18,033 nucleotides of DNA from Thiobacillus sp. (GTDB taxonomy: Bacteria; Pseudomonadota; Gammaproteobacteria; Burkholderiales; Thiobacillaceae): positions 1 through 18,033 of the forward strand of contig JAIWOS010000096.1 in assembly GCA_020217265.1 (NCBI GenBank), written 5' to 3'. A program made the position numbers and the translations under genes. Shown here piece by piece: positions 1 through 7,239 of this stretch. The first letter of the stretch is position 1, and each line of letters opens with the position of its first letter. The notes beneath the pieces are model-generated. The model did not search any database and was not told the DNA's origin. It worked only from the letters and a program-made list of their open reading frames with translations.

Positions 1-735
1 CTGCCCTTGCCGGAGGCGCCGGCCGCGGCGATGCAAACCCCGGCGGGCGAACGCCGCGAGCCCCTGTCGCGCCTGCGCCAGCGGGTGGCCGAGCGGCTGG
101 TCGCCGCCCAGCACACGGCAGCCATGCTCACCACCTTCAACGAGGTGAACATGCAGGCGGTCAACGAACTGCGGCAGCGGATGCGCGCCGAGTTCGAGGT
201 GAAACACGGCGTCAAGCTGGGCTACATGTCGTTCTTCGTGCGCGCGGTGTGCCGGGCGCTGGCGCAGTTCCCGGTGGTGAATGCTGCAATCGACGGTAAT
301 GACATCGCGTGGCACGACGACGCCGACATCGGGATTGCGATTTCCACCCCGCGCGGACTGGTGGTGCCCATCCTGCGCCGGGCGCAGACGCTTGCCGCAC
401 CCGAGATCGAGGCGGCCATCGCCGACTTCGCCGCGCGCGCGAAGGAGGGCCGTCTGGCGCTGGAAGAACTCGCCGGAGGCACGTTTTCCATCACCAACGG
501 CGGCGTGTTCGGCTCGCTGCTGTCCACGCCCATCCTCAACCCGCCGCAGTCGGCCATACTCGGCATGCACGCCATCCAGGACCGCCCGGTCGCCGAACAC
601 GGCCAGGTCGTGGTGCGGCCGATGATGTACCTGGCGCTCACCTACGATCACCGCCTCATCGACGGGCGCGACGCGGTGCAATTCCTCGTTGCGGTAAAAG
701 CCGCGCTCGAATCGCCCGCGGCATTGCTGGACTGA
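1..735 (+). CDS. sucB: Dihydrolipoyllysine succinyltransferase (E2 of 2-oxoglutarate dehydrogenase), 3' part
   Basis: The reading frame is open from the first base, so the start codon and the lipoyl domain lie outside the window. The visible 244 residues are the linker and the whole catalytic acyltransferase domain. This domain moves the succinyl group from lipoyl-lysine to CoA in the TCA-cycle 2-oxoglutarate dehydrogenase complex in the cytoplasm. Supporting motifs are [10 protein letters not shown] near the start, [28 protein letters not shown] and the active-site motif [14 protein letters not shown] near the end (HxxxDG). These fit the succinyl-transferring subgroup better than the acetyl or branched-chain E2s. 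A dihydrolipoamide dehydrogenase gene often follows sucB, but here the next gene is an unrelated convergent one. The TTG at position 7 is internal and not a real start. Confidence 0.93.
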   Translation: MPLPEAPAAAMQTPAGERREPLSRLRQRVAERLVAAQHTAAMLTTFNEVNMQAVNELRQRMRAEFEVKHGVKLGYMSFFVRAVCRALAQFPVVNAAIDGNDIAWHDDADIGIAISTPRGLVVPILRRAQTLAAPEIEAAIADFAARAKEGRLALEELAGGTFSITNGGVFGSLLSTPILNPPQSAILGMHAIQDRPVAEHGQVVVRPMMYLALTYDHRLIDGRDAVQFLVAVKAALESPAALLD

Positions 736-790
736 CCCGACGGGCCGGACAGCCCAGGCAGGGGAGAGCCGTTTCCGCACCGAGGCCGGG

Positions 791-1375
791 TCAGGGCTCG
801 CCGTGCTGCAGCACCCGCTCGATGCGCCGGTCGGGCACCAGCCACAGCAGGGCGACCAGCACATACAGCGCGATCGACGCCCAGTGCGCCCAGCCTGCCA
901 GCGCAATCGCCAGCGCGTAGAGCAGCGGCGACAGGCGGCCTTTCCAGTCGGTGCCGATGGCCTGCCTGAGCAGCGAATCCTTGCCCTGCGCCGCAATGAT
1001 CCGCTGTTGCAGGATCCAGTAGGCCATTGCCGCCATCAGCAGCACCCCGCCGTAGAGCGCTGCCGGCGCGGACGCGAAATGGTTCTCGCCCATCCAGCCG
1101 GTGGCGAAGGGGATCAGCGACAGCCAGAACAGCAGATGCAGGTTGGCCCACAGGATCGACCCGGTCACGCTGCGTACGGTGTGCAGCATGTGATGGTGGT
1201 TGTTCCAGTAAATGCCGAGGTAGATGAAACTCAGCACATAACTCGCGAATACCGGCCACAGCGGCGCCAGCGTCGTCAGACGGTCACCGTGCGGCACTTT
1301 CATTTCGAGCACCATGATGGTGATGATGATGGCGATCACGCCATCGCTGAAGGCTTCGAGCCGGGCTTTTCCCAT
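791..1375 (-). CDS. TMEM175/DUF1211-family membrane protein, putative potassium channel
   Basis: The 194-residue protein has about six hydrophobic segments. Its first one carries the family signature FSDGVIAIIITIMVLEMKVP, with the FSD motif at residues 9-11 of the chosen start. In this family the first helix with FSD lines a leak-type K+ pore, so the likely role is cation conductance across the inner membrane; this is family knowledge, not tested here. I chose the ATG at 1375 because GAGGAA lies six bases before it and MGKARLEAFSDG is the usual N-terminus. An ATG at 1405 would add ten residues with no clear ribosome site. The gene converges on sucB with a gap of only 55 bp and is divergent from the GGDEF-EAL fusion gene. 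Confidence 0.85.
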   Translation of the reverse strand: MGKARLEAFSDGVIAIIITIMVLEMKVPHGDRLTTLAPLWPVFASYVLSFIYLGIYWNNHHHMLHTVRSVTGSILWANLHLLFWLSLIPFATGWMGENHFASAPAALYGGVLLMAAMAYWILQQRIIAAQGKDSLLRQAIGTDWKGRLSPLLYALAIALAGWAHWASIALYVLVALLWLVPDRRIERVLQHGEP

Positions 1376-1521
1376 GGCGAATTCCTCGCGTTCGATTGGA
1401 TTCAATCAGGGTCTAGGTGATGCGGGGTGTGATTTTCATACTAGTAACAATGTCTTTTTTGGCGGTATGCGTGACGGCACTCCGTCGATACCATGCGGGA
1501 TTGTAAATTTTCGTTCTGCGC

Positions 1522-4413
1522 ATGGCCCGTTCTGTCGTTCCCCTGACCGAAAGCCGGATTGAATCCGCCAAAGCTGCCGACAAACCGATCAAGCTGTCGG
1601 ATGGCGGCGGCATGTATCTGCTGGTGCGTCCTGACGGCGCGCGCTACTGGCGGCTCGACTACCGTTTCGGCGGCAAGCGCCGCACCCTGGCGCTGGGAGT
1701 GTACCCGCAGATAGGGCTTTCCGAAGCACGTGCGCGACGAGAAGCCGCCCGTGCCCAACTGGCGGCGGGGCACGATCCGGTCATGGTGAAAAGGGCGGCC
1801 CTATACAGAAATCCAGACGGTGGCGACGAGCAGTCCCATGCACTGAAAATCATCGGCGAAGGCGTGTGGGACTGGTCGCTGTCCAGCGGGCTGGTGCGTC
1901 ACAACGCGCAGTGGGCCCGCTTGATGGGGCTGGCAGACGACGGCCGCCTGGAGCGCGACTGGCGCGAGGCGCTGCGCTGTCTGCCGGAAGGCGAGCAAGC
2001 GTCGGTGATGGCGGCGATTGTGGCCTGTCAGGCAGGCGAAGCCGTATTCGACTGCGAGCACCGCGTGCGCCACGCCGACGGCAGCGAAGCCTGGGTGCGC
2101 AACCGCGGCGATGTGGTGGAACGCGGCGCGGACGGCACCCCGTTGCGGATGGTGGGCAGCCTGTGCGACGTGACGCACGAAAAACAGGCAGCGCGGATGA
2201 TGCAGCGGCGCAACCTGATACTGCGCGTCATCGCCCTGGCCAACGAGCTCTTGATGGCCGAATTGCCCGTCACGGAACTGATGGAGCGCATCTGCCGGGA
2301 ACTGGTGCACGACAAGCTGTTTTGCGGGGCCTGGATCGGCGTGTTGGCTGACGATGGCGTCAGCGCCCGGCCGGTTGCGGAGGCCGGAGCGTGCGCCGGC
2401 CATCTCGATCGCGCGGCCATCCGCAGCGAAGATTCCGCGCAAGTCCTTGATCCGACCACTACTGCGATCCGCAACGGCACGAGCGTAATCAACGACGACA
2501 GCGAACGCAGCACAGCCTACGCACCCTTGCGGGACAGCGCCCGTCGGCAGGGCTATCGCTCGTCGGCCGCCACGCCGTTTCGGGTGCACGGCAAGGTGGC
2601 CGGAGTGCTCAACGTTTACGCCGCCGACCCGCACGCCTTTGGGCCGGGCAAGGTGATGCTGCTGGAAAAGCTGGCGTCCGATCTGGGTGTGGCGATTGCG
2701 CAGCGTGCTGCGCTTGCCGCGCTGCGCGAGAGCGAAGCCCGCTTCCGGCTGATTTCCAGCGTGGCAACGGATTTTCTTTACGCCTGTTCGGTCAAGCAGG
2801 GGGATTTTGCCTCCATCGACTGGGCGACAGCCTCGCAAGAGACGGTTTTCGGATACACGCCGGAGGAAATCGTCGCGCGCGGCTGCTGGAGCTGCCTGGT
2901 TCATCCGGACGACCAGGCCGTGTTCGACCGCCATATTGCCCGGTTGCCCGTTGGCCAGCGCAGCCAGTGCGAACTGCGCATCGTCGGCAAGTCGGGCGGT
3001 ATCCACCACATCCGCGCCTATTCGCTGGCAGTCCAGGATGAATCCGGCGTCCAGCGGCTGTACGGCGCCTGTCAGGACATCACCGCACGCCGGCAGGCCG
3101 AGGCGCGCATCGAATTCCTGGCCCATCACGACGTGCTGACCGGGCTGCCCAATCGCGTGCTGCTGCGCGACCGCTTCGAACTTGCGGTCGCCCGGGCAGG
3201 ACGCACGCACAGCCGCGTGGCGATGTTGTTCATCGACCTCGATCATTTCAAGATGGTGAACGATTCCCTCGGCCATGCGGCCGGCGACCAACTGCTGCTG
3301 GAAATGGTCAAGCGCCTGGCCGCCTGCACCCGCGAAAGCGACACCATCAGCCGCCAGGGCGGCGACGAATTCATCCTGGTGCTGAACGATCTCCCCGACC
3401 TGGATACGGTCGAGCGCATTGCCGACGAAATCCTTGAACGAATCGCCGAACCTGTGGAAATACAGGGACATGCATTGAATATGTCATGCAGTATCGGAAT
3501 CGCGGTGTACCCCGAGGACGGCGGCGATTTCGATACCCTGATGCAGAAGGCCGATCTGGCGATGTACGGCGCCAAGGATGCCGGCCGTCATGCCTGGCGC
3601 TTCTTCGACGAGACAATGAATCAACGGGCACAGGATCACCTGCTGCTGCGCAACCGCCTGTACCAGGCGCTGTACCGCGCCGAATTCCATCTGCACTATC
3701 AGCCCCAGCTGGACATGGCCAGCGGCCAGGTCACCGGCGTCGAGGCGCTACTGCGCTGGCGCAATCCGGAACTGGGCGATGTGGTGCCGGCGCGCTTCAT
3801 TCCGGTGGCCGAGGATAGCGGCCTCATCGTGTCGATCGGTGCCTGGGTGCTGGAGGAAGCCTGCCGGCAGGCGCAATCGTGGCGCAAGCAGGCCTCGATG
3901 GAGCTGGGCATGTCGGTCAACCTGTCGGCGCTTCAGTTTCGCCGGCCTGGCCTGGTGGAAACGGTTGCGGGCGCGCTGCAGCGCAGCGGCCTGCCGCCGC
4001 AGCTGCTGGAACTGGAACTGACCGAATCCATTCTGCTGGATGACGTGGACAACAACCTCGAAACCGTGCGGCGCCTCAAGGCGCTGGGGGTGCGCCTGTC
4101 GATCGACGATTTCGGCACCGGCTATTCCTCGCTCAGCTACCTCAAGCGTTTTGCGGTGGACCGTCTGAAAATCGACCGCAGCTTCGTGCGCGACATCGGC
4201 ACCGATCCCGACGATGCCGCCATCGTCCGTGCGGTAATCCAGCTGGCCCGCAGCCTGCGGCTCGGCATCATCGCCGAGGGGGTGGAAACGCCGGAGCAGC
4301 TCGAATTCCTGCGCAGCGAGGGGTGCGAAATGGTGCAAGGCTATCTGCTCAGCCGTCCGCTGGCGCCGGCGGCATTGCGCGACTTCATGGAACGGCGCCT
4401 GGTGGCCGGCTGA
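1522..4413 (+). CDS. Integrase-type arm-binding domain fused to PAS-GAF-PAS-GGDEF-EAL (c-di-GMP synthase/phosphodiesterase)
   Basis: The 963-residue protein is continuous, with no frameshift. Residues 1 to about 95 look like the N-terminal arm DNA-binding domain (DUF4102) of P4-type tyrosine integrases: KLSDGGGMYLLV, YWRLDYRFGGKRRTLALGVYP and SEARARREAAR. The integrase catalytic domain is absent. A PAS domain (about 106-225), a GAF domain (245-395), a second PAS (402-525), GGDEF (530-690) and EAL (705-955) follow. GGDEF is intact at 613-617, and RESD at 604-607 matches the RxxD product-inhibition site at the normal spacing. The EAL domain has EALLRW at 741, SVNLSALQF, ELTES, IDDFGTGYS, LKIDRSF, AEGVET and QGYLLSRP, so the phosphodiesterase residues also look complete. 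No membrane segment is seen, so a cytoplasmic sensor enzyme is likely. Both catalytic activities could be present. The role of the N-terminal domain is unknown; DNA targeting is an inference. Confidence 0.93.
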   Translation: MARSVVPLTESRIESAKAADKPIKLSDGGGMYLLVRPDGARYWRLDYRFGGKRRTLALGVYPQIGLSEARARREAARAQLAAGHDPVMVKRAALYRNPDGGDEQSHALKIIGEGVWDWSLSSGLVRHNAQWARLMGLADDGRLERDWREALRCLPEGEQASVMAAIVACQAGEAVFDCEHRVRHADGSEAWVRNRGDVVERGADGTPLRMVGSLCDVTHEKQAARMMQRRNLILRVIALANELLMAELPVTELMERICRELVHDKLFCGAWIGVLADDGVSARPVAEAGACAGHLDRAAIRSEDSAQVLDPTTTAIRNGTSVINDDSERSTAYAPLRDSARRQGYRSSAATPFRVHGKVAGVLNVYAADPHAFGPGKVMLLEKLASDLGVAIAQRAALAALRESEARFRLISSVATDFLYACSVKQGDFASIDWATASQETVFGYTPEEIVARGCWSCLVHPDDQAVFDRHIARLPVGQRSQCELRIVGKSGGIHHIRAYSLAVQDESGVQRLYGACQDITARRQAEARIEFLAHHDVLTGLPNRVLLRDRFELAVARAGRTHSRVAMLFIDLDHFKMVNDSLGHAAGDQLLLEMVKRLAACTRESDTISRQGGDEFILVLNDLPDLDTVERIADEILERIAEPVEIQGHALNMSCSIGIAVYPEDGGDFDTLMQKADLAMYGAKDAGRHAWRFFDETMNQRAQDHLLLRNRLYQALYRAEFHLHYQPQLDMASGQVTGVEALLRWRNPELGDVVPARFIPVAEDSGLIVSIGAWVLEEACRQAQSWRKQASMELGMSVNLSALQFRRPGLVETVAGALQRSGLPPQLLELELTESILLDDVDNNLETVRRLKALGVRLSIDDFGTGYSSLSYLKRFAVDRLKIDRSFVRDIGTDPDDAAIVRAVIQLARSLRLGIIAEGVETPEQLEFLRSEGCEMVQGYLLSRPLAPAALRDFMERRLVAG

Positions 4414-4477
4414 ACGGATTCGCCAGTCGCTTGCTCGCGTCCTATGCTAAAAACGTTAGTCAGCGCAAGGAACGGCC

Positions 4478-4954
4478 ATGAGTCACAAGCACGAAAGCCT
4501 GTTGCGAAACATACTCGACGGGCCGGTGGGCGGAAACGTCCACTGGCGCGAGGTGGAAGCCATGCTGACGCATCTGGGCGCCCGGGTCGAACCGCATCAC
4601 GGCGCAAGTTTCCGGGTAGTGCTGAACGGCATGGAAGGATTCCTGCACCGTCCGCATAACAGCAACACCTGCACCAAGCAGGACTTGCGGCATGTGAGGG
4701 ATTTGCTGACGCAGCCGGGGTGGGGCCGTCGCAACTCACTTGAATCCAGGAAGCATGCTTCCACTAAATCAACTTATTACGATGGTTTGTTAACCCCGCC
4801 CATAGAAGAAAATCCATCTGCGGCTGCGAGCACGTCATCTCGGTTCAAACCTCAATCCGGAACGAGAAATCCCAGGCAAGTCACTGTTTATTCTGACGAC
4901 GCAGGCCATTTCATCTTCTTCCAGCGGTTCTTCGGTTTCCACCTGATGCAGTAA
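4478..4954 (+). CDS. HicA-family toxin-like protein, probably frameshifted near its end
   Basis: Residues 1-77 resemble the solitary HicA/YcfA-like proteins, small double-stranded-RNA-binding-fold proteins that in type II toxin-antitoxin pairs act as mRNA interferases. Visible marks are HWREVEAMLTHLGARVE, GASFRVVLNG, a histidine pair in LHRPHN and VRDLLT. Family members usually end shortly afterwards in AGVxP. In the open frame the protein instead runs on as an unrelated tail of about 80 residues that overlaps the 3' end of the opposite-strand kinase gene by 120 bp. Adding one base after 4711 would give LLTAAGVGPSQLT and a stop at 4741-4743, a normal 88-residue protein. The start has AAGGA about six bases upstream. 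No HicB antitoxin gene is adjacent, so this may be an orphan with a non-toxic role, or decaying. Confidence 0.65.
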   Translation: MSHKHESLLRNILDGPVGGNVHWREVEAMLTHLGARVEPHHGASFRVVLNGMEGFLHRPHNSNTCTKQDLRHVRDLLTQPGWGRRNSLESRKHASTKSTYYDGLLTPPIEENPSAAASTSSRFKPQSGTRNPRQVTVYSDDAGHFIFFQRFFGFHLMQ

Positions 4955-6433
4955 AACCTCGAGGCCTGCTTCCGAAGCGTCGTTGCCCGCTCTCGCGCGA
5001 CTGGCGATGCGCTCGCGCAGAATGGGTTGGGCGACGGGGAAGTCGAGAATCCGGAATGCCACGGCGCGATCGCGTGCGGTTTTCCGCAAGCGGTCGCGTT
5101 GCCATCGTTTGATGAACGTGGCGTCGACGATGACGGGCCAGCCGGCATCCAGCAGCGCGCCAGCCAGGGTGTCGAGACGTTCATAGGTGCGCTCGGTAAT
5201 GTGGGCGGCATACAACCGGCGGCCCACGCTCGAACCGCCATGAGCGTGGGCATCCAACCCGGCCAGGCGCTTGCGCTCCACGTCCGAACGCAGGCGGATG
5301 GCACCCGGGTTTTGCATCAGGGCACGCGTGGCCGTGCTTTTGCCCGAGCCCGACAGTCCGTGCGTGATGTCGAGCCGGGCGGTCGGGGGCGCGGTCAGTG
5401 CCGTAGCCAGTTCGAGGTGGGCGCGGGCATCGGCCTGAGCGGCTTCCCGCGCCCCCTCCCGGGCTTGACTGGCGCGCAGCAGGGATACCTTGGCGCGTAC
5501 CAGCGCGCGGTATACCGCGTAGTAGCGCAACAGCGCGATGCCCGCGTAATCGCCAGTGATTTCCAGCCATGCATTGAGGAACAGCCAGGCCCAGTTCGCA
5601 TGGCCGCGATGCATCAGGTCCATGTAGCAGAAAGCGATCTCGGAGACGGCATCGATCCAGCGCAGTTCGGCGCTGAACTCGATGCAATCGAAAATCAGCG
5701 GCGCCTCGTCCACCCAGGCCAGATTGCCCAGATGCAGGTCGCCGTGGCACTCGCGCACGAAGCCCGCGAGCTTGCGCTGCTTCATCAGCGGGGTCAGTCG
5801 CGCATGCTCCTGCAGACTCCAGCGTTCCAGGGCGTCGAGTCGTGCTCGGTCTGCCGCCCGCTCGAGCCTGGGCGCAAGCTGTTCGAAATTCTGCGCCACC
5901 GTGCGCCAGATCGCGTCCGGCTCGCCCCAAGGGCTGTCGGCAGGCGCGCGTGCGCAGTCTTCCTGGTGAAAATGCGCGAGCCGGAGGGCGACACGCTCGA
6001 TGTGCCCGGCGTTCAGCTTGCCTGCCTCCTCCATAAGATCGAACGTGGCCTCTGGCGGAAACTGCCGCATTTTGACGGCGTAGTCGAAGGCCGGCCCCAA
6101 ACCCCCGAATCGCGGCTGGTCCGGCGAGCCGCCGATCGGAACGACATCGAGGTAGAGCGACGGCGCCAGCCGGCGGTTCAGGCGCAGTTCTTCAAGGCAG
6201 GCCTGGTGCCTTTTTTCCGGTGTGCTGAAATCCAGGAAGCCGAGATTCAGGGGTTTCTTGATTTTGTAAGCGAAATCGCCGGTCAGCAGAACCCAGGAGA
6301 CATGGGTTTCCACCACCCGCGTCTCCGGACTTTCAAAGGCAATCAGCCTGTTGATGAACTCTGGCCAGCCCCTGGGCGAAGCCATGCTTTCGCTAAAGTT
6401 TGGGTCGCCCGCCTTGGGCGTACAGGCGTTCAT
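4835..6433 (-). CDS. APH-like kinase domain fused to P-loop kinase (bifunctional aminoglycoside-phosphotransferase-like/ATP-binding protein)
   Basis: The 532-residue cytoplasmic protein has two kinase-like halves. Residues 20 to about 335 resemble COG2187 proteins of the aminoglycoside/choline kinase fold, with HGDLHLGN at 230-237 followed by IFDCIEFS as the metal-binding segment. Residues 350-520 form a P-loop kinase domain with GLSGSGKST at 359-367 and IRLRSDVERKRL directly after, like gluconate or zeta-toxin-type small-molecule kinases. This fusion is common in proteobacteria, but its substrate is unknown; antibiotic resistance should not be assumed. I chose the ATG at 6433 because AGGAAAAGC precedes it. 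An ATG at 6385 (MASPRGWPEF) is possible. The start overlaps the end of the DksA-like gene by 41 bp, which suggests co-transcription and coupled translation. Confidence 0.85.
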   Translation of the reverse strand: MNACTPKAGDPNFSESMASPRGWPEFINRLIAFESPETRVVETHVSWVLLTGDFAYKIKKPLNLGFLDFSTPEKRHQACLEELRLNRRLAPSLYLDVVPIGGSPDQPRFGGLGPAFDYAVKMRQFPPEATFDLMEEAGKLNAGHIERVALRLAHFHQEDCARAPADSPWGEPDAIWRTVAQNFEQLAPRLERAADRARLDALERWSLQEHARLTPLMKQRKLAGFVRECHGDLHLGNLAWVDEAPLIFDCIEFSAELRWIDAVSEIAFCYMDLMHRGHANWAWLFLNAWLEITGDYAGIALLRYYAVYRALVRAKVSLLRASQAREGAREAAQADARAHLELATALTAPPTARLDITHGLSGSGKSTATRALMQNPGAIRLRSDVERKRLAGLDAHAHGGSSVGRRLYAAHITERTYERLDTLAGALLDAGWPVIVDATFIKRWQRDRLRKTARDRAVAFRILDFPVAQPILRERIASRARAGNDASEAGLEVLLHQVETEEPLEEDEMACVVRINSDLPGISRSGLRFEPR

Positions 6434-6791
6434 GCTTTTCCTGGCACACGATGCAGCGCTTGGCCGTGGGATAGGCTTTCAGGCGGGCGTAGCCCACCTC
6501 GCTGCCGCAGTCCGTGCAGACTCCATAATCACCCGATTTCACCCGCTGCAACGCGGCCTCGATGTCGGCCAGTGCCTGAATGTGGCTCTCAAAGCGGCTT
6601 GCGTTCAGGTCCGCCAGCGCCGTGGCCAGCGACTCGTCACCGCTGTCACCCGGTTCGCGATTGAGAAGGTCGATGCGATGCTGCTCCCCGGAGTTTTCGA
6701 GCTCGGCGCGCACTTCGCGCTGCATCTCCCGGTAGTGTGACTTCAACAAGGCAGTCAGTTCGTCCAGCTGGGATGAGGTCAATTCGGACAT
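6393..6791 (-). CDS. DksA/TraR-family C4 zinc-finger protein
   Basis: The 132-residue protein has a charged, coiled-coil-like N-terminal half and a C-terminal C4 zinc finger, with cysteines at 92, 95, 113 and 116 (CxxC-x17-CxxC). Known members bind in the secondary channel of RNA polymerase and tune transcription with ppGpp or during stress. The probable coil tip carries GDSGDESLA, with acidic residues D49 and D52 spaced as in DksA. It is shorter than E. coli DksA (151 residues) and ends soon after the finger, so it is more likely a DksA-like paralogue than the main DksA. The start is preceded by GGAG. An AT-rich upstream region probably holds the promoter. The downstream kinase gene overlaps its last codons. 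Confidence 0.88.
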   Translation of the reverse strand: MSELTSSQLDELTALLKSHYREMQREVRAELENSGEQHRIDLLNREPGDSGDESLATALADLNASRFESHIQALADIEAALQRVKSGDYGVCTDCGSEVGYARLKAYPTAKRCIVCQEKHERLYAQGGRPKL

Positions 6792-6839
6792 GGCAACTCC
6801 AGGGTTGGGAATAAGTGAAGCATACTTTATTTAAAGATA

Positions 6840-6994
6840 GAAGAATCCTGTTTGAATGCACTTGAATCACACTGACAACCCAATCGGATTCCATTTATGC
6901 CTGCATCCAAACATCAAGGGTAGATATTTATGGACTTTGTGCCCAGAACGTCTGCCTGCCTGGATTCTTCATGCCGAGACAGACCAGTGTGATT
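6840..6994. repeat. Two interleaved inverted repeats
   Basis: GAAGAATCC at 6840-6848 is matched by its reverse complement GGATTCTTC at 6962-6970. AATCACACTG at 6865-6874 is matched by CAGTGTGATT at 6985-6994. The two pairs interleave, so in RNA they could not both form as simple nested stems. Spacers are over 100 bp, so the repeats may equally be traces of an element or chance. Confidence 0.3.
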
Positions 6995-7069
6995 TCCGTC
7001 AGGCAATCCCGAAATGACGAGCCGCATTTTTTTGTCGACAAGAGAATCCGGGTTTCCGATGCGAGCCGA

Positions 7070-7100
7070 TTGAGTCTTGATCGCCTTGAGTACGTATAAT
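7070..7100 (+). promoter_or_regulatory. Possible sigma-70 promoter
   Basis: TATAAT at 7095-7100 is a perfect -10 hexamer. The best -35 candidate is TTGAGT at 7070-7075, with a 19-bp spacer that is longer than ideal. It would fire rightwards into the antisense side of the HsdR remnant, so it serves no gene now visible. Confidence 0.3.
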
Positions 7101-7161
7101 GCAGATTATGTTAAATTAATAATTATGCATCCCGGCTGCGGCGACCCATGTGTCGTTCCCG

Positions 7162-7197
7162 CGAAATTCCAGTAACACCCCCCGAAATTCCGGTAAC
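7162..7197. repeat. Direct repeat, two 15-bp units 21 bp apart
   Basis: CGAAATTCCAGTAAC (7162-7176) and CGAAATTCCGGTAAC (7183-7197) differ at one base and recur with a 21-bp period. They start about ten bases after a TGT at 7151. Ends of IS21-family elements begin with TG and carry multiple short internal repeats, so this may be a leftover IS21-type end. No istA or istB is present, so the identification is weak. Confidence 0.35.
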
Positions 7198-7239
7198 GCT
7201 CCCGCTACCCGACTCCGTGCCACCCGGATCGGACCGCGG

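Larger units (their letters stand above)
6792..7239. other. AT-rich region without a recognisable gene
   Basis: No credible coding frame is seen in these 448 bases. The stretch from about 6810 to 7140 is clearly richer in A+T than the genes on both sides. It should contain the promoter of the minus-strand DksA-like gene at its left end. It also holds a TATAAT hexamer at 7095-7100, two interleaved inverted repeats between 6840 and 6994, and a 15-bp direct repeat at its right end beside the HsdR remnant. It may be what remains of an acquired segment, but this is inference. Confidence 0.6.

Noticed and set aside
733..793. TGACCCG/CGGGTCA inverted repeat spanning the two convergent stop codons
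   Set aside because: The arms are only 7 bp with a 47-bp spacer and consist partly of the stop codons themselves. It is too weak to call a terminator.
1522..1806. A phage or island integrase gene
   Set aside because: Only the arm-binding domain is present. No catalytic R-H-R-Y region follows, and no attachment site or tRNA is adjacent.
1801..3471. A 556-codon minus-strand frame inside the GGDEF-EAL gene
   Set aside because: It is a mirror frame of a GC-rich gene, with low-complexity A/G/H/R-rich translation and no domain.
4835..6433. Aminoglycoside resistance gene
   Set aside because: The APH-like half belongs to a broad chromosomal kinase-like group fused to a P-loop domain. The HGDLHLGN motif alone does not show drug modification.
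5027..6664. A 545-codon plus-strand frame opposite the kinase and DksA-like genes
   Set aside because: It is antisense to two genes with clear catalytic or zinc-binding motifs and has no recognisable domain.
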